Shown here in pieces: positions 61,101-64,000 of a stretch of 64,000 nt of DNA (its first letter is position 1; each line of letters opens with the position of its first letter). The notes beneath the pieces are model-generated. The model did not search any database and was not told the origin of the DNA. It saw only the letters and a list, made by a program, of their open reading frames with translations. The stretch lies in NCBI GenBank assembly GCA_007922305.1, contig ML677373.1, positions 12,698,127 to 12,762,126 on the forward strand. Reading direction: 5' to 3'. A program made the translations under genes and the position numbers. Origin of the DNA: Dermatemys mawii. Lineage: Eukaryota > Chordata > Testudines > Dermatemydidae.

Positions 61101-64000
61101 TGGNNNNNNNNNNGGGGAGCGCGCAGCAGGGCTTGCTGAATGCCCCCTTGCTGCTGTTCCGAGGCCGCTTCCTCTGCAGTGGGGAGAAGTAGAAGGCGGG
61201 GGAGCGGGGGATATGTTCCCTGCTCTGCTCCCAGCCTGCTCAGGGATGGTATCAGCTGCAAGAGACAAGTTGTGTTTTGAGATGAGACGAACCAGTGCAC
61301 TGCGCTCTCTCTCTGGGCTGCTGCCAGGTACGCGGGGTCAGAGCTGGGTGAAGGCTCCGGGTCTCTCTCTCCTGCTCCAGAGAGGGCTTTGAAGAGAGGA
61401 TAAGACGTTGTGCTCCAACAGCTGCAGCACGTGGCTGGCAAGCAGGACACCTGCGGTCTGTGCTCTGCTGCTGGCTCCTTGGGTGACCTTGTTCACATCC
61501 CTCATTGCAGCAGGGCTGAGATTTCGGCCCCAAGCTGTGGAGCAAGGTGCTCTGAACGAGTCACAGGCCCATAGTCTCCCTCCACAATGGGTCTCGTCCT
61601 CAGGTCCATTCCAGTAACAACTCCCCTCCCTCTCTCTGCCCAGGAACCCTCGGGCGCCAGAACCTGGCCAACTGTAACGCCAGTAACAGGATCTTCTCTC
61701 ACCAGTACCTCCGCCCTGACCAGCTCTTCGAGGGAAAGGTACACGGCCCCCTGAGAAGGGCTTCAATGCTACAGCTGGGGGTGACTGTTTTAGAGCAGGG
61801 GCCCAGGCCTGGCCAATCCAGGGGTTCACATTTCAAGCAGCTGCTACCTTTGACCCACTGGCATGGGGGAAGCCATGGTGAAATGGCCGCCTCTCACATG
61901 AGCGCCACCCTCCCTCCACAGGCACAGGGAGCAGCAGGGGCTGAAGAACATTACAGAGCATGGGGGCTGGGACGCGGGTCTGATACAATCCAGCTCTTTC
62001 AGGCTGCTCTCGCCCTATTCCTTTTATCCCAGCCAGTTTGACAACGTAGGGGTAGGAGCCAGTGACCCACGTCCCTGTCCCTGCACAGGGCGGCCTGGAA
62101 TGTTTCTGCCCCTCCCAGGCCCACGCAGCCAGTGTCATGGGTTGTTCTGTGTCGGCTTCTCTCTCCAGGATGCCGAAGCCATTTACAACTGGCTGAGCGA
62201 GTTCCAGCTGGAGTTCTACACGGCCAACTTCCTCAGTGCCGGCTACGACGTCCCCACCATCAGCCGCATGACCCCAGAGGTAGGCGCAGGCGGGTTCAGG
62301 AGCGATTGGTTAGAGCCTGGCCACAAAGAACAGGGCAGGGCCAGGATCCAAAGGCAGAGCCCAACCACTGCTGCCTGCCTTTTCCCGTGACTAGCACCAC
62401 ACCTTCCACTCCGGCTGTCTGAGGGTCCCTGCCACTCCCGCCCTCTAGCTGGTATTTCTAGAGCATCCATTGCTATAGTACAAGCACTAACCCATGCACC
62501 TCTGAGGCATTCCCTCCCCCCTGCACTGGGAGCTGCTGACTCCTTGCACTACATCAACTATTTTCCGAGCATCCCCGATAATGAAGGCAACCGCTGTGTT
62601 TGTTTTAGGACCTGACAGCCATTGGGGTGACTAAGCCTGGGCACCGAAAGAAAATCTCCACTGAGATTGGGCAGCTCAGCATTGCAGAGTGGCTGCCCAA
62701 TTACATTCCTGTGAGTATTGTGGGCATGTCTTGTCCTTTGCACCAGCACTCTGGGGGCCCTGACGTTGTTCTCAGCCACAGATGCTGGGCTCAGGGCCCT
62801 GGGAGACTCCCTGGGGTTGTGGCTGGCACAGGTTCCTACTGTGTGTTAATGAGGCCGTAGGCCCAGCAGACTCAAGTGCAGGTTTTAATGCGAGTCCACC
62901 GTGGGTCATGCAGTGAGCCATGCTAAAGCAGCAGAGCGGGTGGAGGGGAGAGTTGAGTGAACTGACGGTGATGGCTCCATGGTTTCTAACTTTCCCCATG
63001 TAACAGCGCAGGGACGGCCTAGCCTAGGCAGAGAGCTGCTCGCACAGAGCAAGCTGGGACACTCCCTGATGTGTGGAAGTGTCTCAAAGGGTAGCAGAGA
63101 ATGCAATGCCAAGTTCTCTCACCAGGCGGGTGGGAAAAAATATAGCAGGGAAGAGAAGAAACAGGGCAGAGCCATCCATTGCTGGGATGCTAATGAAACT
63201 GTCCCTGTTCTGTTCTCTGTAGGCCGACCTGATGGAGTGGCTGAGTGCCATTGGGCTGCCCCAGTACCATAAGAAGCTGGTGAGCAATGGCTATGACTCC
63301 ATCAGCATCGTAACCGATCTGACGTGGGAGGACTTGCAGGAGATTGGCATCAACAAGCTGGGTGAGTTGCTGGGAGATGCTCAGCGCCGTGAGGGTGGAA
63401 ACCAGCTAAATCGGTCAGTCAGGCATAGAATGGTGGAGCCCCTACCATGGTAACCGCAAGGTCTGAAGGTGTGCAAAGGTCTCAGTGTAATAGCCACTGC
63501 TCAAGTGTCCACAGCATTAAAACCACAATTGTCCTTCCTGTGGGCCACAGAAACTGAACTCTCCTTTCACTCCTGTGCCATCTGCAGGCCACCAGAAGAA
63601 GATCATGCTGGCTGTCAAGAAGCTGACAGACATCCGCAAGAACCTGAACCAAGCCGACACCAATCCGGCAAGACGCAAAATCCCTGGGGCCCTGGACATA
63701 GTCACCATTGAGTCTGTTGAGAACGGAGAGTCCCAGTCTCCGCACACGCCCAAGATGATAACCTTCCAGGACAGCGAGCTGAGCTATGAGCTCCAAACAG
63801 CCATGTCCAACAGCTGCCAGGAAACGCTGCCCATGAAGAACACTCAGGGGATGTCCCGGAGTCAGGAGAGCATTGGAGTGCGCTCCAGAGGGTCAGGGCA
63901 TTCTCAGGACAACATGTTGTCCAGGACCATCCTCTCCAGCCATTCCCAGGAGAGCCTGGGCAGCGGCGGCAGCGGGCACTCCTCCACGCAGCCCCGGCAG
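4055..64000 (+). CDS. CASKIN2: CASKIN2 scaffold protein, 18 coding exons, 3' end beyond window
   Basis: Joining 4055-4148, 49100-49151, 52450-52547, 53064-53209, 53833-53928, 55171-55301, 56151-56259, 56819-56927, 57291-57385, 57938-58055, 58879-59049, 59659-59780, 60579-60660, 61644-61738, 62169-62279, 62609-62710, 63223-63361 and 63588-64000 gives 761 uninterrupted codons, every intron GT-AG. Visible domains are six ankyrin repeats with LHxA-type cores (about 48-250), a weak SH3 (286-346), a Ser/Gly linker, two SAM domains (507-570, 578-643) and the start of a low-complexity tail. Known biology: CASKINs are neuronal and endothelial cytoplasmic scaffolds whose SAM pair polymerises; CASKIN1 binds CASK, CASKIN2 does not. 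The MGREQEL start, the [10 protein letters not shown] linker and lack of a WVLRK motif fit CASKIN2 rather than CASKIN1. Mammalian CASKIN2 is about 1,200 residues, so roughly the last third is missing. No disabling change is seen. The paralogue assignment rests on recalled family sequences. Confidence 0.95.
4149..8302. other. Intron 1, first part, mostly unique sequence
   Basis: No gene or clear repeat is seen. It contains a perfect POU octamer ATGCAAAT at 6498-6505 and an AT-rich stretch with a HOX/PBX-like TGATCAATCA at 7852-7861, following a long pyrimidine tract (7738-7780). These are motif matches only. Confidence 0.5.
8311..8629. mobile_element. Non-autonomous hAT-like element, 319 bp
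   Basis: Terminal inverted repeats CAGGACTGGCGC (left) and GCGCCAGCCCTC (right) are flanked by CTCTCAAG (8303-8310) and CTCTTAAG (8630-8637), a 7/8 match to an 8-bp target duplication. The inside has two copies of GAGGCGTTGAGCTGCC. Open frames across it are accidental: the sequence is GCC-rich and no transposase is present. Confidence 0.75.
8725..8835 (+). repeat. MIR-type SINE tail fragment
   Basis: Shows the typical 3' half, GTAAAGTGCTTTGAGATCC at about 8761-8779, after a degenerate core. Confidence 0.5.
9040..9180 (+). repeat. Ancient SINE 3' tail
   Basis: The stretch with GTAGGGGCTGCTCTGTGTTT, a TGTGCAGCACCCAATG block and a terminal AATACAAATAATTCATAA run resembles the 3' tail of an old amniote retroposon family. 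Related tails occur near 29370, 33180 (antisense) and 43025. Confidence 0.45.
9540..10205 (-). mobile_element. Decayed CR1-type LINE, 3' region
   Basis: Read on the minus strand this is the 3' portion of a CR1-type LINE. The plus strand carries landmarks such as CTAGTCCAGTATCC, GAGTTCCACAGTTTGTA and TTTATAGACTTTTTTTCATG, which recur in antisense CR1 3' ends. No open frame remains. A G-run at 9901-9916 interrupts it. Confidence 0.65.
10220..14849. other. Intron 1 stretch, one MIR-like fragment, otherwise nothing recognised
   Basis: A MIR-type SINE piece lies at about 10640-10760 (CACTGACTCAGTGTGTCACC...GGGCTAGTTCCTTC). Several 60-150-codon open frames exist on both strands, but they have no recognisable domains and overlap each other. 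A GA run sits at 13851-13862. Confidence 0.5.
14850..14940 (-). repeat. MIR-type SINE fragment
   Basis: GACTTGCCTAAGGGTGCCC and the following AGTGGAACCTAGG match an antisense MIR core. Boundaries approximate. Confidence 0.5.
15095..15175 (+). mobile_element. Left end of a hAT-like DNA element (truncated)
   Basis: Begins CAGAGGTGGGCAAACT and continues into a GC-rich CCGGCCTGCGGGACC block. Its terminus is the inverse of the right end AGTTTGCCCACCCCTG at 40591-40606, so the two loci carry opposite ends of one family. No matching right end follows here. Confidence 0.65.
15455..15540 (+). repeat. tRNA-derived SINE fragment with Pol III A and B boxes
   Basis: TAGCTCATGCGGTAGAGG (15462-15479) matches an A box and GGTTCGATCC (15506-15515) a B box, with a CAGG/CCTG T-arm stem. 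The acceptor stem does not pair and the anticodon arm is irregular, so this is read as a SINE head rather than a tRNA gene. Confidence 0.5.
15726..15791. repeat. 66-bp element with perfect 14-bp inverted ends
   Basis: TGGGCCAGATTCTG at 15726-15739 and its exact reverse complement at 15778-15791 enclose a GTTACACTGGTGTAA core. Diverged relatives lie near 27820-27902 and 33885-33955. It looks like a short palindromic DNA element or its solo end pair. Confidence 0.6.
15800..18660. other. Intron 1 stretch, no gene recognised
   Basis: The longest open frames (177-210 codons near 16540-17200) are overlapping, Pro/Ser/Cys-rich and without domain similarity. No splice-bounded conserved coding pattern is visible. 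Confidence 0.5.
18665..18801 (+). repeat. MIR-type SINE, 5' part (split by an insertion)
   Basis: The core with GACTCACTCTGTCCTTGGTC then AAGTCGCTTCAGTCTC and a CACATGTAAAACAGAG block is a sense MIR. It stops at TTCCTGTAAAG and resumes at 19211 beyond a hAT-like element. Confidence 0.65.
18802..19210. mobile_element. Non-autonomous hAT-like element, 409 bp, inside a MIR
   Basis: The ends CAGCAGCTCTCAACC and GGTTCAGAACCAGTG are diverged inverted repeats. The perfect 8-bp duplication CTGTAAAG flanks it at 18794-18801 and 19211-19218. The interior is AT-rich and encodes nothing recognisable. Confidence 0.8.
19285..19535. mobile_element. MITE-like palindromic element (approximate borders)
   Basis: Starts near AAGGATACGTCTGCAAAGT and ends near GGTATGTCTGCTCAAGCTGG, with internal blocks such as GTATGTACTCAGGGCAGCTC. 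Resembles a turtle MITE family; no target duplication is resolved. Confidence 0.4.
19540..22485. other. Intron 1 stretch, nothing recognised
   Basis: No gene, SINE or LINE could be identified. A G-run at 22086-22106 is the only low-complexity feature. Confidence 0.45.
22490..22610 (+). repeat. MIR-type SINE fragment
   Basis: Contains GACTCACTCAGTGACCTTGG and ACAAGTTGCTTCGCC, the sense MIR core. Confidence 0.6.
23308..23450 (-). mobile_element. CR1-type LINE 3' terminal fragment
   Basis: The plus strand reads CATTAGAAGAGACCTACTGG, TCAGATCAATGGTCTGTCTA and CAAACAGTGGCCTGTGCCAG, an antisense retroposon 3' end. It abuts the internal CR1 region that follows, either by internal deletion or as a separate insertion. 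Confidence 0.6.
23455..25640 (-). mobile_element. Decayed CR1-type LINE, endonuclease to RT start
   Basis: On the minus strand, conceptual translation gives [10 protein letters not shown] near 23495, the pre-RT block [16 protein letters not shown] near 24010, and the endonuclease C-terminus [20 protein letters not shown] near 24590-24645. Stops and frame breaks are present, so it is a dead copy. A palindromic element at 23577-23866 has inserted into it. Confidence 0.75.
23577..23866. mobile_element. 290-bp palindromic MITE nested in CR1
   Basis: The ends GGTAAGTCTTCACTA and TAGTGTAGACCAGCC are imperfect inverted repeats, with CTCAG on both sides (23572-23576 and 23867-23871). A perfect 18-bp hairpin, ATCGATTTATCGTGTCTT with GTT loop, lies at 23629-23667. 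No coding capacity. Confidence 0.7.
25670..25830 (+). repeat. MIR-type SINE fragment
   Basis: GCCTCAGTTTACCCATTTGC followed by AAAATGGGG and the downstream GTGCGCTGCTCTGAGG fit the 3' half of a MIR. Confidence 0.55.
25924..25953 (+). repeat. (TG)n microsatellite
   Basis: About 15 TG units with one TA interruption. Confidence 0.9.
25960..29490. other. Intron 1 stretch, small palindromic repeat, no gene
   Basis: It holds a diverged copy of the CAGATTCTG family at about 27816-27902 (TCCAAATTTTGTGCTG...GGTTCTGGCCCA) and a purine run at 27750-27780. A 180-codon open frame at 27034-27576 has no domain similarity and is treated as chance. Confidence 0.5.
29500..29640 (-). repeat. Ancient SINE fragment
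   Basis: CAAACTGAAGTGCAGTGAGA followed by TTTACCTAAGGCC is an antisense MIR-like core. Confidence 0.45.
29920..30820 (-). mobile_element. Highly decayed LINE, CR1/L3-like
   Basis: The plus strand has antisense CR1-type 3' landmarks in order: CTGATCATTTTTGTCATTCT, GAGCTGTATAGAGAGGAGCT, CATTCCAGGATTACACTGGC and, near 30790, GACTGGATCAAACGCTTTGC. No coding frame survives. The clade is uncertain. Confidence 0.55.
30830..33150. other. Intron 1 stretch, one LINE tail scrap, no gene
   Basis: A short antisense retroposon tail (CTGCTGGATCAGACCATTGG then TCCATCC) lies at about 31665-31705. Nothing else is recognised. Confidence 0.45.
33180..33300 (-). repeat. Ancient SINE tail (antisense)
   Basis: GTGCTAGGTGCTGTACAAAC and ACAGTCCCTGGCCCAGACAA are the antisense of the tail family also seen at 9040-9180. 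Confidence 0.5.
34738..35000 (+). repeat. MIR-type SINE, nearly full length
   Basis: The core GCTGACTCACTGTGCAGTCT then TGGTCAAGTTACTTCATTTC and a tail with TAAAGTGCTCTGAGG and TAAAGCGCTTTGGGATGG support a sense MIR, the best preserved in the window. Confidence 0.7.
35055..35308. mobile_element. MITE-like palindromic element
   Basis: GCTAGCTTTAATCTAACTAGC near the left and GCTAGCTAGATTAAAGCT near the right are inverted. The outer ends approximate GGGTACGTCTACACT. TTAG occurs on both sides. Borders approximate. Confidence 0.5.
35387..36046. mobile_element. Putative solo LTR, 660 bp
   Basis: Begins TGTGACAAAG and ends CCGTCACA, giving TG...CA termini. GTGG directly flanks both sides (35383-35386 and 36047-36050), as expected of an LTR target duplication. 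It contains GC-rich and CT-rich blocks, and a long accidental open frame lies across it. No internal retroelement genes are adjacent, so if it is an LTR it is solo. Superfamily is not determined. Confidence 0.6.
36719..38410 (-). mobile_element. Decayed CR1 LINE, RT to 3' end
   Basis: The 3' end at the left carries CATAGAATCACAGAA, the antisense of the CR1 ATTCTATG tail. Minus-strand translation gives, in element order, pre-[20 protein letters not shown] (near 38340), [12 protein letters not shown] (near 38150), the catalytic-box remnant [20 protein letters not shown] (near 37560) and [20 protein letters not shown] (near 37330). In-frame stops make it inactive. Confidence 0.85.
38420..39600. 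other. Intron 1 stretch, nothing recognised
   Basis: No gene or classified repeat could be identified. Confidence 0.4.
39602..39872 (+). repeat. Interspersed repeat, class not assigned
   Basis: The stretch from CTGCTGTAATGGGTTGGATC to AGATAAATCTGTTTTACTC resembles a repeat common in turtle introns, but no termini or target duplication are visible. Confidence 0.35.
39875..40606 (+). mobile_element. hAT-like DNA element, GC-rich, right end present
   Basis: Ends AGTTTGCCCACCCCTG at 40591-40606, the inverse of the left end at 15095. Its 5' part (39885-40190) is a Trp/Gly-encoding GCTCTGGCTGGGGGT-type degenerate tandem array. The left terminus is missing, and open frames of 100-225 codons here are composition artefacts. 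Confidence 0.65.
40735..41040 (+). mobile_element. Retroposon 3' tail split by a small hAT-like element
   Basis: The left part (GAGGACTTCGGTAACTGAGA ... GGGATGTGCAGGGAGTCAGACTACAT) and right part (GACTAGATGATCACGATGGT, GCCTTGAAGTC) form one LINE/SINE 3' tail if 40874-40987 and one duplication copy are removed. Confidence 0.55.
40874..40987. mobile_element. 114-bp hAT-like element with target duplication
   Basis: Ends CAGTTGTTTTCAATCTT and AGGTTGAAAACCACTG are inverted repeats. The flanks GACTACAT (40866-40873) and GACTAGAT (40988-40995) match at 7 of 8 positions. Confidence 0.8.
41050..44005. other. Intron 1 stretch; G-rich tract, no gene
   Basis: A strand-asymmetric purine/G-rich block lies at 42241-42400. 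An ancient SINE tail scrap lies near 43025-43090. Open frames are overlapping and featureless. Confidence 0.45.
44015..44225 (+). repeat. MIR-type SINE
   Basis: GCTATGCCACCGACTTTCTG, CAGCAAGTAACTTCCCCTCT and CTGTAAAATGGGGGTAAATT follow MIR order in the sense direction. Confidence 0.65.
44761..45326. mobile_element. hAT-like element, 566 bp, with internal inverted tandem array
   Basis: Ends CAGAGGTGAAAGTAA and TTACTTTCACCCTTG are inverted repeats, flanked by a perfect 8-bp duplication GGGGCTCT (44753-44760 and 45327-45334). The interior has alternating GGCAATTTAAAGG and CCTTTAAATTGCC-type blocks, a palindromic tandem array. No transposase. Confidence 0.88.
45335..49099. other. Last part of intron 1, AT-rich, no gene
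   Basis: A short (AAAC)n run lies at 45993-46016. An AT-rich motif cluster at 46870-46980 has TTAATTAAT, octamer ATTTGCAT (46963-46970) and forkhead-like GTAAACAA (46973-46980). No repeats were recognised over 46100-48800. Confidence 0.5.
49100..49151 (+). CDS. CASKIN2: CASKIN2 coding exon 2 (codons 32-48)
   Basis: This is a 52-nt exon with acceptor CTTACAG and donor GG|GTGAGT. With the base carried from exon 1 it reads [18 protein letters not shown], the linker entering ankyrin repeat 1. It is the only coding exon between the 45-kb first intron and the 3.3-kb second intron. Length is not a multiple of three, so skipping would shift the frame. Confidence 0.93.
49152..52449. other. CASKIN2 intron 2 (3,298 bp)
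   Basis: The first half (49550-50450) is AT-rich and repeat-free. The second half holds an antisense MIR scrap (about 50590-50660), a palindromic MITE (50799-51047) and another SINE-like scrap (about 51885-51985). No gene is nested here. Confidence 0.6.
50799..51047. mobile_element. Palindromic MITE-like element
   Basis: Outer ends GGTTAGGTCGACACAGC and GCTGTGTAGACGTACC are inverted repeats. An inner hairpin pairs 50882-50901 with 50954-50973 (18 of 20 bases). Similar in design to the elements at 19285 and 35055. Confidence 0.6.
52450..52547 (+). CDS. CASKIN2: CASKIN2 coding exon 3, ankyrin repeat 1
   Basis: Encodes codons 49-81 with the ankyrin core [11 protein letters not shown] and the helix [18 protein letters not shown]. 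Acceptor TTCTCAG, donor ATG|GTAAGC. Confidence 0.95.
53064..53209 (+). CDS. CASKIN2: CASKIN2 coding exon 4, ankyrin repeats 2-3
   Basis: Encodes codons 82-130: ankyrin 2 core [11 protein letters not shown] and ankyrin 3 core [15 protein letters not shown]. Mammalian CASKINs have LHLAAQ at the second site; Ser122 here is a mild substitution. Donor GTG|GTGAGT, phase 0. Confidence 0.95.
53833..53928 (+). CDS. CASKIN2: CASKIN2 coding exon 5, ankyrin repeats 3-4
   Basis: Encodes codons 131-162, [11 protein letters not shown] through the ankyrin 4 core [14 protein letters not shown]. 96 nt, phase 0 at both ends, so it could be skipped without a frameshift, although this would break an ankyrin pair. 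A 252-bp direct repeat begins 37 nt after its end. Confidence 0.95.
53966..54217 (+). repeat. 252-bp direct repeat, copy 1 (intron 5)
   Basis: Matches 55500-55751 base for base at a constant offset of 1,534, with one visible difference (G at 54210, C at 55744). The flanks differ completely. It starts GCTCCATTTCACCGTC. Confidence 0.92.
55171..55301 (+). CDS. CASKIN2: CASKIN2 coding exon 6, ankyrin repeats 4-5
   Basis: Encodes codons 163-206: the helix [17 protein letters not shown], then the ankyrin 5 core [16 protein letters not shown]. The acidic, Ser-rich insert between repeats 4 and 5 (about 179-188) is a CASKIN hallmark. 131 nt, phase 0 to 2. Two near-identical 252-bp repeats flank this exon. 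Confidence 0.95.
55500..55751 (+). repeat. 252-bp direct repeat, copy 2 (intron 6)
   Basis: Second copy of the 53966-54217 sequence, same orientation, no indels. Together they bracket exon 6 and 1,282 bp of unique sequence. Confidence 0.92.
56151..56259 (+). CDS. CASKIN2: CASKIN2 coding exon 7, ankyrin repeats 5-6
   Basis: Encodes codons 207-242 including [10 protein letters not shown] and the ankyrin 6 core [21 protein letters not shown], nearly invariant across CASKINs. The acceptor follows a strong CCCACCCCCAG tract. Confidence 0.95.
56819..56927 (+). CDS. CASKIN2: CASKIN2 coding exon 8, end of ankyrin domain
   Basis: Encodes codons 243-278: [20 protein letters not shown] closes ankyrin 6 and starts an incomplete seventh repeat-like helix pair ending IKQLLR. 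The acceptor CGGGCAG has a short pyrimidine tract. Confidence 0.94.
57291..57385 (+). CDS. CASKIN2: CASKIN2 coding exon 9, first half of SH3
   Basis: Encodes codons 279-310, [14 protein letters not shown] then the n-Src-loop side up to AGDIIT. The SH3 ALYDY motif appears as ALKDF (288-292), so the first aromatic ligand residue is Lys and the second is Phe. The exon border splits the SH3 between Thr310 and Val311. Confidence 0.95.
57442..57880 (+). repeat. 62-64-bp minisatellite, about 7 units, fills intron 9
   Basis: Units start at 57442, 57506, 57569, 57631, 57694, 57757 and 57819. Each reads GGGAGCT(C/G)CC, then AGCCAGGGACCCTG, then CACCTCCTGCTGG. The array starts 57 nt after the exon 9 donor and ends about 58 nt before the exon 10 acceptor. 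Because most units are 63 nt, long spurious open frames with 21-residue periodicity exist on both strands. Confidence 0.93.
57938..58055 (+). CDS. CASKIN2: CASKIN2 coding exon 10, second half of SH3
   Basis: Encodes codons 311-349, [16 protein letters not shown] through [15 protein letters not shown]. The usual SH3 WW pair is W-K here (320-321), and the Tyr of the SNYV motif is absent, so the canonical proline-peptide groove is degraded. Mammalian CASKIN2 SH3 has been described as probably vestigial. Donor is the weaker GTCAGT. Confidence 0.94.
58879..59049 (+). CDS. CASKIN2: CASKIN2 coding exon 11, variable linker
   Basis: Encodes codons 350-406, a Pro/Ala/Gln-rich disordered linker ([15 protein letters not shown] at its start, EPENS at its end). 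It is the least conserved coding exon compared with mammalian CASKIN2. 171 nt, phase 1 at both ends, so inclusion or skipping keeps the frame. Acceptor ATGCAG, donor TCAG|GTCAGG. Confidence 0.85.
59659..59780 (+). CDS. CASKIN2: CASKIN2 coding exon 12, Ser/Gly linker
   Basis: Encodes codons 407-447, [20 protein letters not shown] and on to LIENAT. It corresponds to the region that in CASKIN1 follows the CASK-binding EEIWVLRK motif, which is absent here. The acceptor is a tandem CAGCAG; the first AG is used here because mammalian CASKIN2 has Ala before GDRNS. Confidence 0.93.
60579..60660 (+). CDS. CASKIN2: CASKIN2 coding exon 13, linker before SAM1
   Basis: Encodes codons 448-474, [20 protein letters not shown] to LNSLT. 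The acceptor is a weak TATGAAG, and the match to the mammalian PLP..GED stretch together with frame continuity fixes it. Donor ACAG|GTAAGA. Confidence 0.88.
61037..61060 (+). repeat. (CACT)6 microsatellite
   Basis: Six perfect tetranucleotide units in intron 13, 43 bp before the assembly gap. Confidence 0.95.
61104..61113. other. Assembly gap (10 N) in intron 13
   Basis: Ten ambiguous bases between CTGG and GGGGAGCG. The true missing length is unknown, but both flanking exons splice in frame, so no coding exon need be missing. Confidence 0.95.
61644..61738 (+). CDS. CASKIN2: CASKIN2 coding exon 14, pre-SAM segment
   Basis: Encodes codons 475-506, [20 protein letters not shown] then [11 protein letters not shown]. 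The LANC....IF and RP(D/E)QL.EGK pattern is shared with mammalian CASKIN2. Donor AAG|GTACAC is non-optimal. Confidence 0.92.
62169..62279 (+). CDS. CASKIN2: CASKIN2 coding exon 15, SAM1 first half
   Basis: Encodes codons 507-543, [20 protein letters not shown] then [17 protein letters not shown]. It forms helices 1-3 of SAM1, which with SAM2 makes the polymerising tandem in CASKINs. 111 nt, phase 0 at both ends. Confidence 0.96.
62609..62710 (+). CDS. CASKIN2: CASKIN2 coding exon 16, SAM1 second half
   Basis: Encodes codons 544-577, [20 protein letters not shown] then [14 protein letters not shown]. It carries the SAM signature L.. (I/V)G(V/I)...GHR.KI and the inter-SAM linker. 102 nt, phase 0 at both ends. 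Confidence 0.96.
63223..63361 (+). CDS. CASKIN2: CASKIN2 coding exon 17, SAM2
   Basis: Encodes codons 578-623, [20 protein letters not shown], then [15 protein letters not shown]. This is helices 1-4 of the second SAM, and it ends one base into the Gly codon of the GHQKK turn. Confidence 0.96.
63588..64000 (+). CDS. CASKIN2: CASKIN2 coding exon 18 (start of large tail exon, cut by window edge)
   Basis: Codons 624-761 begin with [13 protein letters not shown], the last SAM2 helix. Next is the conserved CASKIN patch [18 protein letters not shown] (679-696), then a Ser-rich tail with three related motifs [14 protein letters not shown] and HSQESLG (714-747) and a Gly/Ser run. The window ends in open frame on a codon boundary. 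In mammals this exon is very long and holds the Pro-rich region; that part is outside. Confidence 0.95.

Larger units (their letters stand above)
52548..63587. other. Compact introns 3-17 of CASKIN2
   Basis: Sizes in order from intron 3 are 516, 623, 1242, 849, 559, 363, 552, 823, 609, 798, 983, 430, 329, 512 and 226 bp. Introns 5 and 6 carry the 252-bp repeat pair, intron 9 the minisatellite, and intron 13 the N gap and a (CACT)n run. The remaining introns show no repeat or second gene. Confidence 0.8.

Overview
This window looks like nuclear DNA of a non-avian reptile. A turtle is most likely and a crocodilian is the alternative. I base this on vertebrate-style exons, abundant decayed CR1-type LINEs, MIR-type ancient SINEs, and several families of short hAT-like and palindromic DNA transposons of the kind common in turtle introns. 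There is one run of ten Ns, so this is an assembled scaffold.

One protein-coding gene can be supported: CASKIN2, on the + strand. Eighteen consecutive coding exons splice in frame with GT-AG borders and give 761 codons (CDS phase is continuous across all 17 junctions). The last exon runs off the right edge, so the C-terminal part (about 440 residues if the length matches mammalian CASKIN2) lies outside. The encoded order is: N-terminal cap, six ankyrin repeats (about codons 48-250), a degenerate SH3 (about 286-346), a Ser/Gly linker, two SAM domains (507-570 and 578-643), and the start of the Pro/Ser-rich tail. CASKIN2 rather than CASKIN1 is indicated by the N-terminus MGREQEL, the [10 protein letters not shown] linker, and the absence of the CASK-binding EEIWVLRK-type motif of CASKIN1. 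CASKIN proteins are cytoplasmic scaffolds whose tandem SAM domains polymerise.

Layout: 1-3984 is 5' flank or 5'-untranslated intron with no recognisable neighbouring gene. 3985-4148 holds two short upstream reading frames and the first coding exon. 4149-49099 is a 45-kb intron that holds nearly all the mobile elements: CR1 fragments, a putative solo LTR, hAT-like elements with readable 8-bp target duplications, and nested insertions. 49100-64000 packs coding exons 2-18 into 15 kb. Intron 9 there is almost entirely a 63-bp minisatellite, a 252-bp near-identical direct repeat flanks exon 6, and exon 12 begins at a tandem NAGNAG acceptor.

No second gene, RNA gene or new defence or metabolic system was seen. 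The most notable items are the uORF/start-codon overlap, the repeat pair bracketing exon 6, the minisatellite intron, and the set of dated nested transposon insertions.
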